Shown in pieces: positions 5,621 to 14,166 of a stretch of 40,173 nt of DNA. Origin of the DNA: a virus; IMG/VR virus record IMGVR_UViG_3300030419_000291, positions 1 to 40,173 of that record. The stretch is one strand, 5' to 3'. The notes beneath the pieces were generated by a model that worked only from the letters and a program-made list of their open reading frames with translations, searched no databases and was not told the origin of the DNA. A program made the position numbers and the translations under genes. How positions within the stretch are numbered: position 1 is the stretch's first letter; every line of letters begins with the position of its first letter.

Positions 5621-6010
5621 ATGACTAGACAATTAACAGAAAAACAACAAAAGTTTCTTAGTGTATTATTTGATGGAGCTAATGGAGATATTATTCTTGC
5701 TAAAAAATTAGCAGGATATTCTGATTCATCATCTACATCTGATGTTATTAAAGGTTTAAAAGAAGAAATACTAGATGCAACACAAACTTATATGGCTAGA
5801 AATGCACCAAAAGCTGCAGTAGCTATGGTGGGTGGAATTAATGACCCAACAGAATTAGGCATAAGAGAAAAGTTAAATGCAGCAAAAGAGTTATTAGATA
5901 GAACAGGATTAATAAAAACTGAGAAGATGCAAGTAGAAGCTACAGGTGGAGTTGTTTTAATGCCACCAAAAAAAGGTGATAGTGATGAGGAATATACGAA
6001 AAATGATTAA
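5621..6010 (+). CDS. terS: Terminase small subunit
   Basis: 129 residues. The N-terminus LTEKQQKFLSVLFDGANGD with AKKLAGYSDSSSTSDVIKGL matches the helix-turn-helix DNA-recognition part of phage small terminases. Then come the central ARNAPKAAVAMVGGINDPTE block and KLNAAKELLDRTGLIKTEKM, the usual oligomerisation region. A Gly/Val segment and an acidic tail follow. It should recognise the packaging site on concatemeric DNA and regulate the large terminase, whose gene lies 1.5 kb downstream after three intervening genes. No clear Shine-Dalgarno sequence. Its last bases overlap the ATG of a 37-residue gene. Confidence 0.85.
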   Translation: MTRQLTEKQQKFLSVLFDGANGDIILAKKLAGYSDSSSTSDVIKGLKEEILDATQTYMARNAPKAAVAMVGGINDPTELGIREKLNAAKELLDRTGLIKTEKMQVEATGGVVLMPPKKGDSDEEYTKND

Positions 6011-6116
6011 ACCTATTAATCCTATTGCTAGAGCTATGTTAATGTCAAGAAGACGCTTACAGGTTATTCCTAATAAAAAAAAGGAACATCCTAGAAAAAA
6101 TAAATATAAAGGATAA
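6003..6116 (+). CDS. 37-residue basic conserved peptide
   Basis: ATG at 6003 overlaps the small terminase stop by 8 bases. The product starts MIKPINPIARAMLMSRRRLQ and continues VIPNKKKEHPRKNKYKG. The NPIARAM...R-R-QVIP-KK pattern is one I recall as a tiny conserved protein near terminase genes of marine podoviruses, with no function assigned. It is followed 4 bases later by the next gene. Basic charge and location suggest a packaging or DNA-binding role, which is inference. Confidence 0.6.
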   Translation: MIKPINPIARAMLMSRRRLQVIPNKKKEHPRKNKYKG

Positions 6117-6120
6117 TATT

Positions 6121-7161
6121 ATGAGTAAATTCAGTAAACTTTTTAAAACATCAAAAAGTATGGGAGAGTTTTTAGCAACTTTAAATAAAGAGCAAAGAGA
6201 ACAGTTTGCTAATATGATGTTAGACCAAGAAGCTCTAAAAAAACAAAAGTTTGATAAAAGTTTAAAAAAAGAAGTTGATATAATGGAGAAAAGGCAAAGA
6301 GAAACTTCTGCTGGAATTTTAGACGCAGGAAAACAAATAGGTAAGACTAAACAATTTGTAGAGCAACCTATGAGTAAAGGAGCAGCAGGTCGTGGTGTAA
6401 GTCTTACAGCCAAAGAATTAAAACAAGTAAAAAATTTACCAAATACGTCTTCTTCATTAGATAAGATAATGAAAAAAAGACAAACAGCAAAAACTCCTTT
6501 GCAAAAAAAGAAAATGGATTTAATGTATGCTTTTAAAAAGAATCAAATAGATGCAGAGTCTAAATTAAAAAGAGCAAAAATAAAACAAGTAAGAGATGTA
6601 GAGGATAAAAAGAAAAAACCAAAAACAGTAACCCCTAAAACACCAACTAAAAATAAAGTAACCCCTAAAACACAAACTAAAAATAAAGTAACTAAGGTAA
6701 GTAGAGGAGATAGGAAAAAACCTACAACTAAAACTCCTACAACTAAAACTCCTACACCTAAAACACCAACTAAAAATAAAATAACTAAAATAACTAAAGT
6801 AAGTAGAGGAGATAGAAGAAAAAAACCTACAATTAAAACTCCTACACCAAAAACAAAAGCTCAAGTTAAAAAGGAAACTATAACTCCATTTAATTTAAAA
6901 ACATATAAGATATCAAAAGAAGTAAAAGATATTACAAAAGATAAAAAGAATCCTATGAATATAAGATTTAATCTAGCTAAAGATAAAACACAAGCTATGC
7001 AATTACAAACAGCTCAAAATAATATTCTTGAAAAAGCAAAGAATAGAAAAGTTAAAGGTAAAATAAAACCAACAACAGCAAAATTATATAGAAGAAATAA
7101 TCCTAATGACCCTGATGTAAAAGCATATAATGCAATTATGAAAGCTAGAGGTAAATTATAA
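6121..7161 (+). CDS. Lys/Pro/Thr-repeat protein between terminase genes
   Basis: 346 residues, highly basic. The N-terminal 100 residues look globular or helical (MGEFLATLNKEQREQFANMM; KQFVEQPMSKGAAGRGVSL). The middle (about residues 160-250) is low-complexity with TPKTPTKNK and two copies of KVSRGDR, resembling the tails of histone H1-like proteins. The C-terminus has a charged, ordered-looking part ending DPDVKAYNAIMKARGKL. AAAGGAT precedes the start and the stop overlaps the next ATG (TAATG). No family recognised. It may bind DNA during packaging or be a virion protein; both are inference. The repeats make copy-number variation between relatives likely. Confidence 0.7.
   Translation: MSKFSKLFKTSKSMGEFLATLNKEQREQFANMMLDQEALKKQKFDKSLKKEVDIMEKRQRETSAGILDAGKQIGKTKQFVEQPMSKGAAGRGVSLTAKELKQVKNLPNTSSSLDKIMKKRQTAKTPLQKKKMDLMYAFKKNQIDAESKLKRAKIKQVRDVEDKKKKPKTVTPKTPTKNKVTPKTQTKNKVTKVSRGDRKKPTTKTPTTKTPTPKTPTKNKITKITKVSRGDRRKKPTIKTPTPKTKAQVKKETITPFNLKTYKISKEVKDITKDKKNPMNIRFNLAKDKTQAMQLQTAQNNILEKAKNRKVKGKIKPTTAKLYRRNNPNDPDVKAYNAIMKARGKL
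6640..6865 (+). repeat. Imperfect tandem repeats in the Lys/Pro/Thr gene
   Basis: The DNA has several short near-repeats of the form ccaactaaaaataaa(g/a)ta and actaaaactcctaca. The approximately 30-base segment around gtaagtagaggagatag occurs twice (near 6699 and 6799), each followed by an AAACCTACA block. The two larger units are about 100 bases apart and encode TKNK(V/I)TK...KVSRGDR(R)KKPT. The pattern is coding-frame compatible throughout, so units could be gained or lost without frameshift. Confidence 0.7.
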
Positions 7162-7568
7162 TGCGTAGTGCTGGTAAATGGAAATTACCACAACCTACAG
7201 ATATTAAAGAAGATAATGAGTGGATTTCAATACCTCGTATTGCTAGGAGTATTCCTTTTGGTTATGAAATAGATAAAGAAGATTCTGCTATTTTAAATCC
7301 TATACCCCAACAATTAGATTTATTAGAAAAAGCAAGACAACATATAAAACAATATTCTTTTAGACAAGTAGCAAATTGGCTAACAAAAAATACAGGTAGA
7401 GAAATATCTCACGTAGGATTAAGAAAAAGATTACTGCATGAAAAACAACGTAAGAACAAAATTAAAAGCATTAGCATCTGGGCAGAGTATGCGAAAAAAG
7501 CGATACAAAAAGCCGAAGAACTTGCAACACAAAGAACAGGTGCAAAAAGAAAAATTAGCAATACCTAA
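7161..7568 (+). CDS. HTH-like protein preceding the large terminase
   Basis: 135 residues. Begins GKWKLPQPTDIKEDNEWISI and contains IPFGYEIDKEDSAILNPIPQ, a spacer helix, then YSFRQVANWLTKNTGREISH-VGLRKRL (about residues 71-98), a helix-turn-helix of the resolvase or recombinase Hin type. The C-terminus is a charged helix. I recall the same arrangement immediately upstream of large terminases in related marine phages. It may be an accessory small-terminase-like DNA-recognition subunit, or a fragment that is an N-terminal extension of TerL in relatives. The 3' end overlaps the TerL open frame. AGAGGT lies upstream of the start. Confidence 0.75.
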   Translation: MRSAGKWKLPQPTDIKEDNEWISIPRIARSIPFGYEIDKEDSAILNPIPQQLDLLEKARQHIKQYSFRQVANWLTKNTGREISHVGLRKRLLHEKQRKNKIKSISIWAEYAKKAIQKAEELATQRTGAKRKISNT

Positions 7569-8991
7569 TATAGTATTAGAAAATATTGAAGAACACGCAA
7601 ATGTTTTGTTTAAACCAAACGAAGGACCTCAAACAGAATTTTTAGCAGCAAGTGAAAGAGAAGTTCTATATGGGGGAAGTGCAGGTGGTGGCAAATCATT
7701 TGCCATGTTAGCTGACCCATTACGATATATGACACATCCTGCATTTAGTGGATTATTATTAAGGCATACAACAGAAGAATTAAGAGAACTTATTTTTAAA
7801 TCTCAAGAATTATATCCAAAGGTGTATCCTAAAATAAAATGGTCAGAAAGAAAGATGCAGTGGACAGCACCATCTGGGGCAAGGTTGTGGATGTCCTATC
7901 TCGATAGAGATGAAGATGTCTTGCGTTATCAGGGTCTAGCGTTTAGCTGGATAGGGTTTGACGAGCTTACACAATGGTCCACACCATACGCATGGAATTA
8001 TATGCGTTCTCGTCTAAGGTCCACTGCACCTGATTTACCTGTATTTATGAGAGCAACAACAAATCCGGGTGGAAGAGGTCATGGTTGGGTTAAAAAAATG
8101 TTTATTGACCCTGCACCTTATAATAAATCTTTTTCTGCTACAGATATTGACACAGGAGAGATTTTAAAGTATCCTGCAGGACACAGTAAAGCAGGCACAC
8201 CTCTATTTAAAAGAAGGTTTATACCTGCTAGACTATCTGATAATCCATATTTATCTGAACAAGGTGATTATGAAGCAATGCTTTTATCATTACCTGAACA
8301 ACAGAGAAAACAATTATTAGATGGTGACTGGGATATTAAAGAAGGTGCAGCATTTACAGAGTTTAATCGTGATGAACACGTAATTGAACCTTTTGAAATT
8401 CCTAGTAATTGGGTTAAGTTTAGAGCTTGTGATTATGGATATGGTTCTTATAGTGGGGTATTATGGTTTGCTGTATCTCCAGCAGAACAACTTATAGTTT
8501 ATAGAGAACACTATGTATCAAAAGTCCTTGCTACAGATTTAGCTGAACAAATATTGGAGCTAGAGTATGGAGATGGTAATATTAAATACGGGATATTGGA
8601 CAGTAGTCTTTGGCACAAGCGTGGCGACACTGGTCCTTCTTTGGCTGAACAAATGATAAGTAAAGGTTGTCGTTGGCGACCCTCCGATAGAAGTAGAGGT
8701 AGTCGTGTTGCAGGTAAAAATGAAATACACAGACGATTACAAATAGATGAGTTTACAGAAGAACCTAGATTAGTAATTTTTAATACTTGCACAAATTTAA
8801 TTTCACAACTTCCAGCGTTACCTTTAGATAAAAGAAATCCTGAAGATGTAGATACAAAATCAGAAGACCACTTGTATGATGCATTACGATATGGTATAAT
8901 GTCAAGACCTAGATTTAGTGTATTTGATTATGACCCAATGGGCAGACCAACTACAGGTATGCCAATAGCAGACACAACCTTTGGATATTAA
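7540..8991 (+). CDS. terL: Terminase large subunit
   Basis: About 483 residues from GTG 7540; in-frame ATGs at 7438 and 7489 would overlap the previous gene by 131 and 80 bases, so the start is uncertain. ATPase part: Walker A GGSAGGGKS (45-53), Walker B with FSWIGFDE (acidic pair near 141-142), coupling motif ATTNPGG (172-178). Nuclease part: first Asp in FRACDYGYGS (298), second in YGILDSS (354), third in KSEDHLYDALRYG (443-447). It translocates DNA into the prohead using ATP and cuts concatemers. The fold is the P22/T4 gp17-type terminase. The portal gene follows after 3 bases. Confident identification. Confidence 0.95.
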   Translation: MQKEKLAIPNIVLENIEEHANVLFKPNEGPQTEFLAASEREVLYGGSAGGGKSFAMLADPLRYMTHPAFSGLLLRHTTEELRELIFKSQELYPKVYPKIKWSERKMQWTAPSGARLWMSYLDRDEDVLRYQGLAFSWIGFDELTQWSTPYAWNYMRSRLRSTAPDLPVFMRATTNPGGRGHGWVKKMFIDPAPYNKSFSATDIDTGEILKYPAGHSKAGTPLFKRRFIPARLSDNPYLSEQGDYEAMLLSLPEQQRKQLLDGDWDIKEGAAFTEFNRDEHVIEPFEIPSNWVKFRACDYGYGSYSGVLWFAVSPAEQLIVYREHYVSKVLATDLAEQILELEYGDGNIKYGILDSSLWHKRGDTGPSLAEQMISKGCRWRPSDRSRGSRVAGKNEIHRRLQIDEFTEEPRLVIFNTCTNLISQLPALPLDKRNPEDVDTKSEDHLYDALRYGIMSRPRFSVFDYDPMGRPTTGMPIADTTFGY

Positions 8992-8994
8992 AAT

Positions 8995-11151
8995 ATGGCA
9001 GAAGAAGAAATAAATATTGAAGATGATGCTATTGCACTAGAAGACAGTGATGATAGTACAAAAGACGATTATCAAATTTCTAACGCAGTAGACTATGTTC
9101 AACAAAGATATCAAAGAGCTTATGATTATAGGTATCAAGATGAACAAAGATGGCTTACTGCATATAGAAACTATAGAGGGTTATATGGTCCTGATGTACA
9201 ATTCACTGAAGCAGAAAAATCAAGAGTATTTATTAAGATAACAAAAACAAAAACATTAGCAGCATATAGTCAAATTGTAGACGTATTGTTTGCTAATAAT
9301 AAATTTCCATTAAGTATTGAACCTACAACTTTGCCTGAAGGTGTGGTATCAGATGTACATTTTGACCCACAAGAACCTCAAGAATTAAGAGATATGCAAG
9401 AAGAACCTAACCCTTATGGTTTTGCAGATGATGGTAAAGACTTTCCAAAAGGTGCAACAGAAAAATCATTATTAGAAAAAACAGGAGCATTAGAACAAAA
9501 GCTAGAACCTGTAGAAGAAAAATTAAAAGAAGGACCTGCACAAACTCCAACAGCAATAGAATTTAGTCCAGCTATGGTTGCTGCAAAAAAGATGGAAAAG
9601 AAAATACATGACCAACTAGAAGAGTCTAGTGCCAATAAAGGATTAAGAAGTAGTGCGTTTGAAATGGCATTATTTGGAACAGGTATAATGAAAGGACCTT
9701 TTGCTTTAGATAAAGAGTATCCTAATTGGAATGATGGTGGAGGATATGACCCATTGTTTAAAACTGTTCCACAAGTTTCTCATGTATCTGTTTGGAATTT
9801 TTACCCTGACCCTGATGCAAATAATATGGATGAAGCACAGTTTGTAATTGAAAGACATAAAATGTCTAGGACACAATTACGTAATTTAAAAAAACGACCC
9901 TACTTTAGAGCTTCTGTTATTGATGAAGTTATTGACATGGGAGAAAACTATACTAAAAAGTATTGGGAAGATGACTTATCAGATTATGCACCCGAACATG
10001 GAGTTGATAGATTTGAAGTTTTAGAATATTGGGGTCAAGTAGATACTTCTATTTTAGAAGAACAAGGTATAGACATTCCTAAAGAATTAAAAGCATTTGA
10101 TGAATTGCAAGCAAACATTTGGATTTGTAACAGTAAATTATTAAGAATGGTTTTAAATCCATTTAAACCTGCAACAATTCCATATGCTGCTGCACCTTAT
10201 GAATTAAATCCATATTCATTTTTTGGTGTAGGTATAGCAGAAAATATGGATGATACACAAACATTAATGAATGGATTTATGCGTATGGCAGTAGATAATG
10301 CTGTATTATCAGGTAATTTATTAATTGAAGTAGATGAAACAAACTTAGTGCCGGGTCAAGATATGTCAATTTATCCCGGTAAAATATTTAGAAGACAAAG
10401 TGGTGCTCCGGGTCAAGCAATTTTTGGTACAAAGTTTCCAAATGTATCTAATGAAAATATGCAGTTGTTTGATAAAGCTAGAGTATTAGCAGATGAAAGT
10501 ACAGGGTTTCCATCTTTTGCACATGGACAAACAGGTGTAATGGGAACAGGTAGAACTGCTAGTGGCATATCTATGTTAATGAACGCAGCACAAGGCAGCA
10601 TTAAAACAGTTATTAAAAATGTAGACGATTATTTATTAAAACCATTAGGAGAAGGTTTATTTCGTTTTAATATGCAGTTTGACTTTGACCCTGAAATAAA
10701 AGGCGATTTAGATATTAAAGCTAGGGGAACAGAAAGTCTAATGGCTAATGAAGTAAGAAGTCAAAGATTAATGCAGTTCTTACAAGTAGCAAGTGGACAA
10801 GCACTTGCACCATTTGCAAAGTTTCAATATGTAATTAGAGAAATAGCAAAGTCATTAGGATTAGACCCTGATAAAGTTACAAACAATATGAGTGAAGCTG
10901 CATTACAAGCAGAATTAATGAAGCAGTTTCAACAACAACAGCAACCTCCTCAACAACAGCAAGGACAAGGTGTTCCTTCTATTCAAGACCCAACAGGTGC
11001 AGGTGGTGCAAATATAGGCACAGGACAAGTTCCTGTTCCGGGAGAACAAGGATTTAGTGGTAATGCCCAACAGCAAGGACAACAGCAAAGCAGCCCTCAA
11101 CAAGCTCAAGCCAATGTTGAACAATCCCCTACAGTGGGAAGCGTTCAATAA
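8995..11151 (+). CDS. Portal protein
   Basis: 718 residues. Starts with an acidic tail, then YVQQRYQRAYDYRYQDEQRW and the KSRVFIKITKTKTLAAYSQI clip/wing region. The core has GSIKTVIKNVDDYLLKPLGE and the P22-type order of wing, stem and crown. The C-terminus is a long Gln-rich tail (QQQQQPPQQQQGQG near residue 648, then QQGQQQSSPQQAQ), unlike the rest of the protein. It forms the dodecameric DNA channel at the capsid vertex and binds TerL. Its position between terL and the scaffold and capsid genes supports the call. No strong Shine-Dalgarno sequence precedes the start. The last 38 bases overlap the next small gene. Confidence 0.9.
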   Translation: MAEEEINIEDDAIALEDSDDSTKDDYQISNAVDYVQQRYQRAYDYRYQDEQRWLTAYRNYRGLYGPDVQFTEAEKSRVFIKITKTKTLAAYSQIVDVLFANNKFPLSIEPTTLPEGVVSDVHFDPQEPQELRDMQEEPNPYGFADDGKDFPKGATEKSLLEKTGALEQKLEPVEEKLKEGPAQTPTAIEFSPAMVAAKKMEKKIHDQLEESSANKGLRSSAFEMALFGTGIMKGPFALDKEYPNWNDGGGYDPLFKTVPQVSHVSVWNFYPDPDANNMDEAQFVIERHKMSRTQLRNLKKRPYFRASVIDEVIDMGENYTKKYWEDDLSDYAPEHGVDRFEVLEYWGQVDTSILEEQGIDIPKELKAFDELQANIWICNSKLLRMVLNPFKPATIPYAAAPYELNPYSFFGVGIAENMDDTQTLMNGFMRMAVDNAVLSGNLLIEVDETNLVPGQDMSIYPGKIFRRQSGAPGQAIFGTKFPNVSNENMQLFDKARVLADESTGFPSFAHGQTGVMGTGRTASGISMLMNAAQGSIKTVIKNVDDYLLKPLGEGLFRFNMQFDFDPEIKGDLDIKARGTESLMANEVRSQRLMQFLQVASGQALAPFAKFQYVIREIAKSLGLDPDKVTNNMSEAALQAELMKQFQQQQQPPQQQQGQGVPSIQDPTGAGGANIGTGQVPVPGEQGFSGNAQQQGQQQSSPQQAQANVEQSPTVGSVQ

Positions 11152-11296
11152 CTATATAGATATTTTAATATCACAACAACAAGTAGCATTAGAACAATCT
11201 GATAATGTTATTCTTATGCATAGGTCGCAAGGTTCAATTACAACACTTAGACGATTAAAACAAATAAGGGATATTGTAAATGACAAAACCAAATGA
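11114..11296 (+). CDS. Small conserved protein following the portal
   Basis: 60 residues from ATG 11114, which lies in the Gln-rich end of the portal gene in another frame. The open frame extends upstream to 11057 but the first 19 residues are a low-complexity shadow of the portal tail. The product is MLNNPLQWEAFNNYIDILIS, then QQQVALEQS, then LMHRSQGSITTLRRLKQIRD. I recall this L-NP--WEAF--Y-D...HRSQG----LR-LK--RD pattern as a small protein encoded directly after portal genes of marine podoviruses. It is a helical hairpin by eye and could be a portal-associated or packaging protein. Its 3' end overlaps the next gene by 17 bases. Confidence 0.7.
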   Translation: MLNNPLQWEAFNNYIDILISQQQVALEQSDNVILMHRSQGSITTLRRLKQIRDIVNDKTK

Positions 11297-13046
11297 ACAA
11301 ATGGAGATGTTTGAAATTAAAAAAGATGAAGCATCAAAAAAATTAGATAAAGGTGTTTCTGATTTAAAAAAAGAACGTAAATTTACATTTGATAAAATGA
11401 CAAAAATGTTAGAGTCTGGCGAAGTTAAAAATTTATCACAAGAAGATAAACAAAAATTTGTTGAACTATATAAACTATTAAAACAACATCATGGATTTCA
11501 AGAAGGTGGACTTGAACAAGATGGGGGTACACAAGACCCTGTATCAGGTAATGAAGTACCTACAGGTTCATCACAAGCAGAAGTAAGAGATGATATTCCA
11601 GCAATGTTAAGTGAAGGTGAATTTGTATTTCCAGCAGATGTTGTACGTTTTATAGGTTTAGAAAAACTTATGCAAATTAGACAAGAAGCAAAAGCAGGAC
11701 TTAAACGTATGGAAGATATGGGTCAAATGGGTAATAGTAGTGAAGCTACAATACCTGATGATGTTCCATTTACTGTAGATGATTTAGAAGTTGAGGATGC
11801 ACCAAAAGAAATGTTTGTTGGTGGATTATTACCTCCACTTACAACTATGCCCGTATCACAACAACAACAACAAGTTACTCCTATGCCACCATATGGATTA
11901 TTACCTCCTAATGAAAATAGGTTAAATTTAAATCCAAATCAACTTGGTGGACTTTTTGGATTTCAACCACAACAAGCACAAACACCTGTTACACCAACAG
12001 CAGCACCTGCATATAATGTACAAGGTCAACAAACAAATCAATTATATAATGTTCCAACATTTACACCACAACAAGCTGTAGGAACTTTTGAAACTTTAAC
12101 AGGTGATAAGCCCGGAGAATTTGGACAACCTGACGTTATTAAAACATATGTAAATGAAGATGGTATGGAACTTAGAATACCATTTAAAGGAGGTAGTCCA
12201 ATTTATGATGTACCACCGGGTTACACAGAAAAGAAAGAAGAGAAAACACAAGAAGCTATTAAACCAAAAGATACAGCAGTAAAAACAACACAAGTTACAG
12301 GTACAAGACAAGATGAAGGGGAGTCAATAAGACAACAACAACCTATAGATGCTAAAATATCTGAACAAAAAGATAGATTTAATATTACATCATCAAGAGG
12401 TTTTGATGTTTTAAATCTGCTTCCGGGTGCTGGAATAGCTAAATTTTTTAAAGATGTAGTAGGGGTTCAACCTACAGGAAAAGGTATTGTAGGTGCATTA
12501 ACTCCTAAACAAACAGAAGAGAAAAAAACTTTTAATGAGTATGTAGATACTTTAACTGGTGATAAAAAACGAAGGCATGACAGGTATGAAAGTCTTTTAC
12601 GTACTCCAATTACAGGATTTGTAGGAAATAAAAAAGGAGATTTAGACCCTGCAACAGGTGGAGTTTTTGATAGGAAAGGTATTGCTAGAAATGAGGATGG
12701 TTCAGATGCAACAAATGAATTTGGTACTCGTTCTTATGCATCCTTTGCAGATTTTAAAGAAGATAGAGCAGCAGGTAAACAATCAGGTTGGCAAGGTGGT
12801 GCTATTAGTAAATCAAGTTATGATAAATTAAGTGATACAGGAAAAGCTAATTATGATAAATATTCTGAAATAAGAGGTCTTGATACAGGTCCTGAAGACG
12901 AAACATCTCAGGTAGAATCTGATGCACAGGGTTTTGCTGAAAATCCTCAAGATGATGCTGATGCATTTGCTTTTAATAAAGGTGGACTTGCATCTAAGTC
13001 TAAACCTAAAAAGATGAAGCGTGGTGGGTTAGCTTCTAAAAAATAA
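11280..13046 (+). CDS. Virion-associated protein between portal and scaffold
   Basis: 588 residues. The N-terminal 60 are a charged helix. Then come QEGGLEQDGGTQDPVSGNEV and the highly conserved-looking block AEVRDDIPAMLSEGEFVFPA with DVVRFIGLEKLMQIRQEAK and MEDMGQMGN (about residues 99-155), which I recall from many marine podoviruses. The middle is Gln/Pro/Thr-rich and probably disordered. The C-terminus has NKGGLASKSKPKKMKRGGLA followed by SKK, two copies of the GGLASK motif. Function not known to me; position suggests a capsid or connector-associated protein. AAGGGAT precedes the start. The 67-base gap after it holds an inverted repeat. Confidence 0.75.
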   Translation: MTKPNEQMEMFEIKKDEASKKLDKGVSDLKKERKFTFDKMTKMLESGEVKNLSQEDKQKFVELYKLLKQHHGFQEGGLEQDGGTQDPVSGNEVPTGSSQAEVRDDIPAMLSEGEFVFPADVVRFIGLEKLMQIRQEAKAGLKRMEDMGQMGNSSEATIPDDVPFTVDDLEVEDAPKEMFVGGLLPPLTTMPVSQQQQQVTPMPPYGLLPPNENRLNLNPNQLGGLFGFQPQQAQTPVTPTAAPAYNVQGQQTNQLYNVPTFTPQQAVGTFETLTGDKPGEFGQPDVIKTYVNEDGMELRIPFKGGSPIYDVPPGYTEKKEEKTQEAIKPKDTAVKTTQVTGTRQDEGESIRQQQPIDAKISEQKDRFNITSSRGFDVLNLLPGAGIAKFFKDVVGVQPTGKGIVGALTPKQTEEKKTFNEYVDTLTGDKKRRHDRYESLLRTPITGFVGNKKGDLDPATGGVFDRKGIARNEDGSDATNEFGTRSYASFADFKEDRAAGKQSGWQGGAISKSSYDKLSDTGKANYDKYSEIRGLDTGPEDETSQVESDAQGFAENPQDDADAFAFNKGGLASKSKPKKMKRGGLASKK

Positions 13047-13057
13047 CACACATTAGA

Positions 13058-13099
13058 GTTGGCTACCTATCCCCCCATTTGGCTACGGATAGCCCTAAC
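13058..13099 (+). other. Inverted repeat upstream of the scaffold gene
   Basis: In the 67-base gap between genes. CTATCC (13067-13072) pairs with GGATAG (13087-13092), and GTTGG (13058-13062) can pair with CCTAAC (13094-13099) with one wobble, giving a stem with a C/A-rich internal loop and a loop of about 14 bases. TTGGCTAC is also repeated directly (13059-13066 and 13079-13086). There is no T-tract after the stem, so it is not a standard terminator. It may be an RNA processing site or translational control element for the scaffold gene. Confidence 0.4.
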
Positions 13100-13113
13100 G
13101 AAAGGAAAAGAAA

Positions 13114-13986
13114 ATGGCTGAACAAGCACAACAAGTACAAGGTAATGTAGAACCTGTTAAAAAAACTGCATTTATGGCTAAACCTTATTCAAAAGAAGAT
13201 AAGATACAAAAAGATGAAGAAGAGTTAGAGCAATTATTAAAGGAACAAAGGGATGACAATAACTCCAAAACAGAGGGCGATAATGAGGAGAGTCCAGAGG
13301 AGAAGACCTTTAAGAAACGCTACTCTGACTTACGAAGACACCAACAAAAACAAGCAGAAGATTTTAAAAAAGAAATAGAAACTTTAAAAAGTCAATTATC
13401 TGATGCAACAAAAAAAGAAATGAAACTGCCTAAGTCAGATGAAGATATTGAAGCGTGGGCAAAAGAGTACCCTGACATTGCAGGAATTGTAGAATCAATC
13501 GCTATAAAAAAAGCTGATGAAAAAGCTAAAGCATTAGAAGATAGAATGAAAGAAATAGATGAAGCACAGTATAATGCAACAAAAGAAAAAGCTGAAGCAG
13601 AATTATTATCATTTCATCCAGACTTTACTGAGATACGTGAGAGTGATGATTTTCATAATTGGGTTGAGGACCAACCTCAATGGGTACAAAAAGCATTATA
13701 TGAAAATGATAATGATGCAAAATCAGCAGCAAGAGCCATTGACCTTTATAAATCAGATAAGGGAAAAAGCGAAAAGATACCGAGTAGAAGTAATAAAGAT
13801 GCTGCTAAAGCAGTTAGTACAAAAAGTAAAAGGAATACTCCTCAAAGTGATGAGAGTTTAAGCTATCTAAAAGAATCAGTAGTAGAAAAAATGTCTGCTA
13901 AAGAGTATGAAAGAAACTCAGAAAAGATTATGGAAGCTATCCGTAGTGGTAAGTTTATCTATGATGTATCTGGTTCTGCTAGATAA
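13114..13986 (+). CDS. Capsid scaffolding protein
   Basis: 290 residues, highly charged and helical with no cysteine. Notable blocks: EEKTFKKRYSDLRRHQQKQA then EDFKKEIETLKSQLSDATKK (about residues 62-101), a coiled coil typical of scaffolds; LLSFHPDFTEIRESDDFHNW; and a C-terminal VVEKMSAKEYERNSEKIMEA...RSGKFIYDVSGSAR, the small helical capsid-binding end. Its location between portal-side genes and the major capsid gene is the standard place for a scaffold. It directs prohead assembly and leaves before DNA fills the head. AACGAAAGGA precedes the start. A promoter for the capsid gene follows. Confidence 0.8.
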   Translation: MAEQAQQVQGNVEPVKKTAFMAKPYSKEDKIQKDEEELEQLLKEQRDDNNSKTEGDNEESPEEKTFKKRYSDLRRHQQKQAEDFKKEIETLKSQLSDATKKEMKLPKSDEDIEAWAKEYPDIAGIVESIAIKKADEKAKALEDRMKEIDEAQYNATKEKAEAELLSFHPDFTEIRESDDFHNWVEDQPQWVQKALYENDNDAKSAARAIDLYKSDKGKSEKIPSRSNKDAAKAVSTKSKRNTPQSDESLSYLKESVVEKMSAKEYERNSEKIMEAIRSGKFIYDVSGSAR

Positions 13987-13992
13987 TTTAAG

Positions 13993-14020
13993 TTGACAAG
14001 TTATAATTTTTACATATAAC
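13993..14020 (+). promoter_or_regulatory. Sigma70-like promoter upstream of the capsid gene
   Basis: TTGACA at 13993-13998 is a perfect -35 consensus. After a 16-base spacer comes TATAAC at 14015-14020, five of six matches to TATAAT. Transcription would start near 14026, giving a leader of about 140 bases before the capsid ATG. It lies in the longest gene-free gap of the plus strand (13987-14166, about 180 bases). Use of a host sigma70 promoter fits with no phage RNA polymerase gene being visible in the window. Confidence 0.6.
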
Positions 14021-14166
14021 TATAGTCAATCGGCAAACACGATAGTTTGACGGAATACCTGAAAAAATGTAGCCCAAGATGTACACTTGCACCTACATAA
14101 GTATCAGCCCCAGAAAATATTAGAGGTTTGCATCTGTAAATGTGCTATAACATAGGGAGAAGTAAC

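Noticed and set aside
6640-6865. CRISPR-like repeated array between the terminase genes
   Set aside because: The repeats are short, imperfect and codon-phased, with no unique spacers of constant length; they are low-complexity coding repeats.
7538-7568. Programmed frameshift joining the HTH-like protein to TerL
   Set aside because: The shift needed is +1, and although the region is A-rich there is no recognisable slippery site plus stop or downstream structure. An ordinary overlapping start is simpler.
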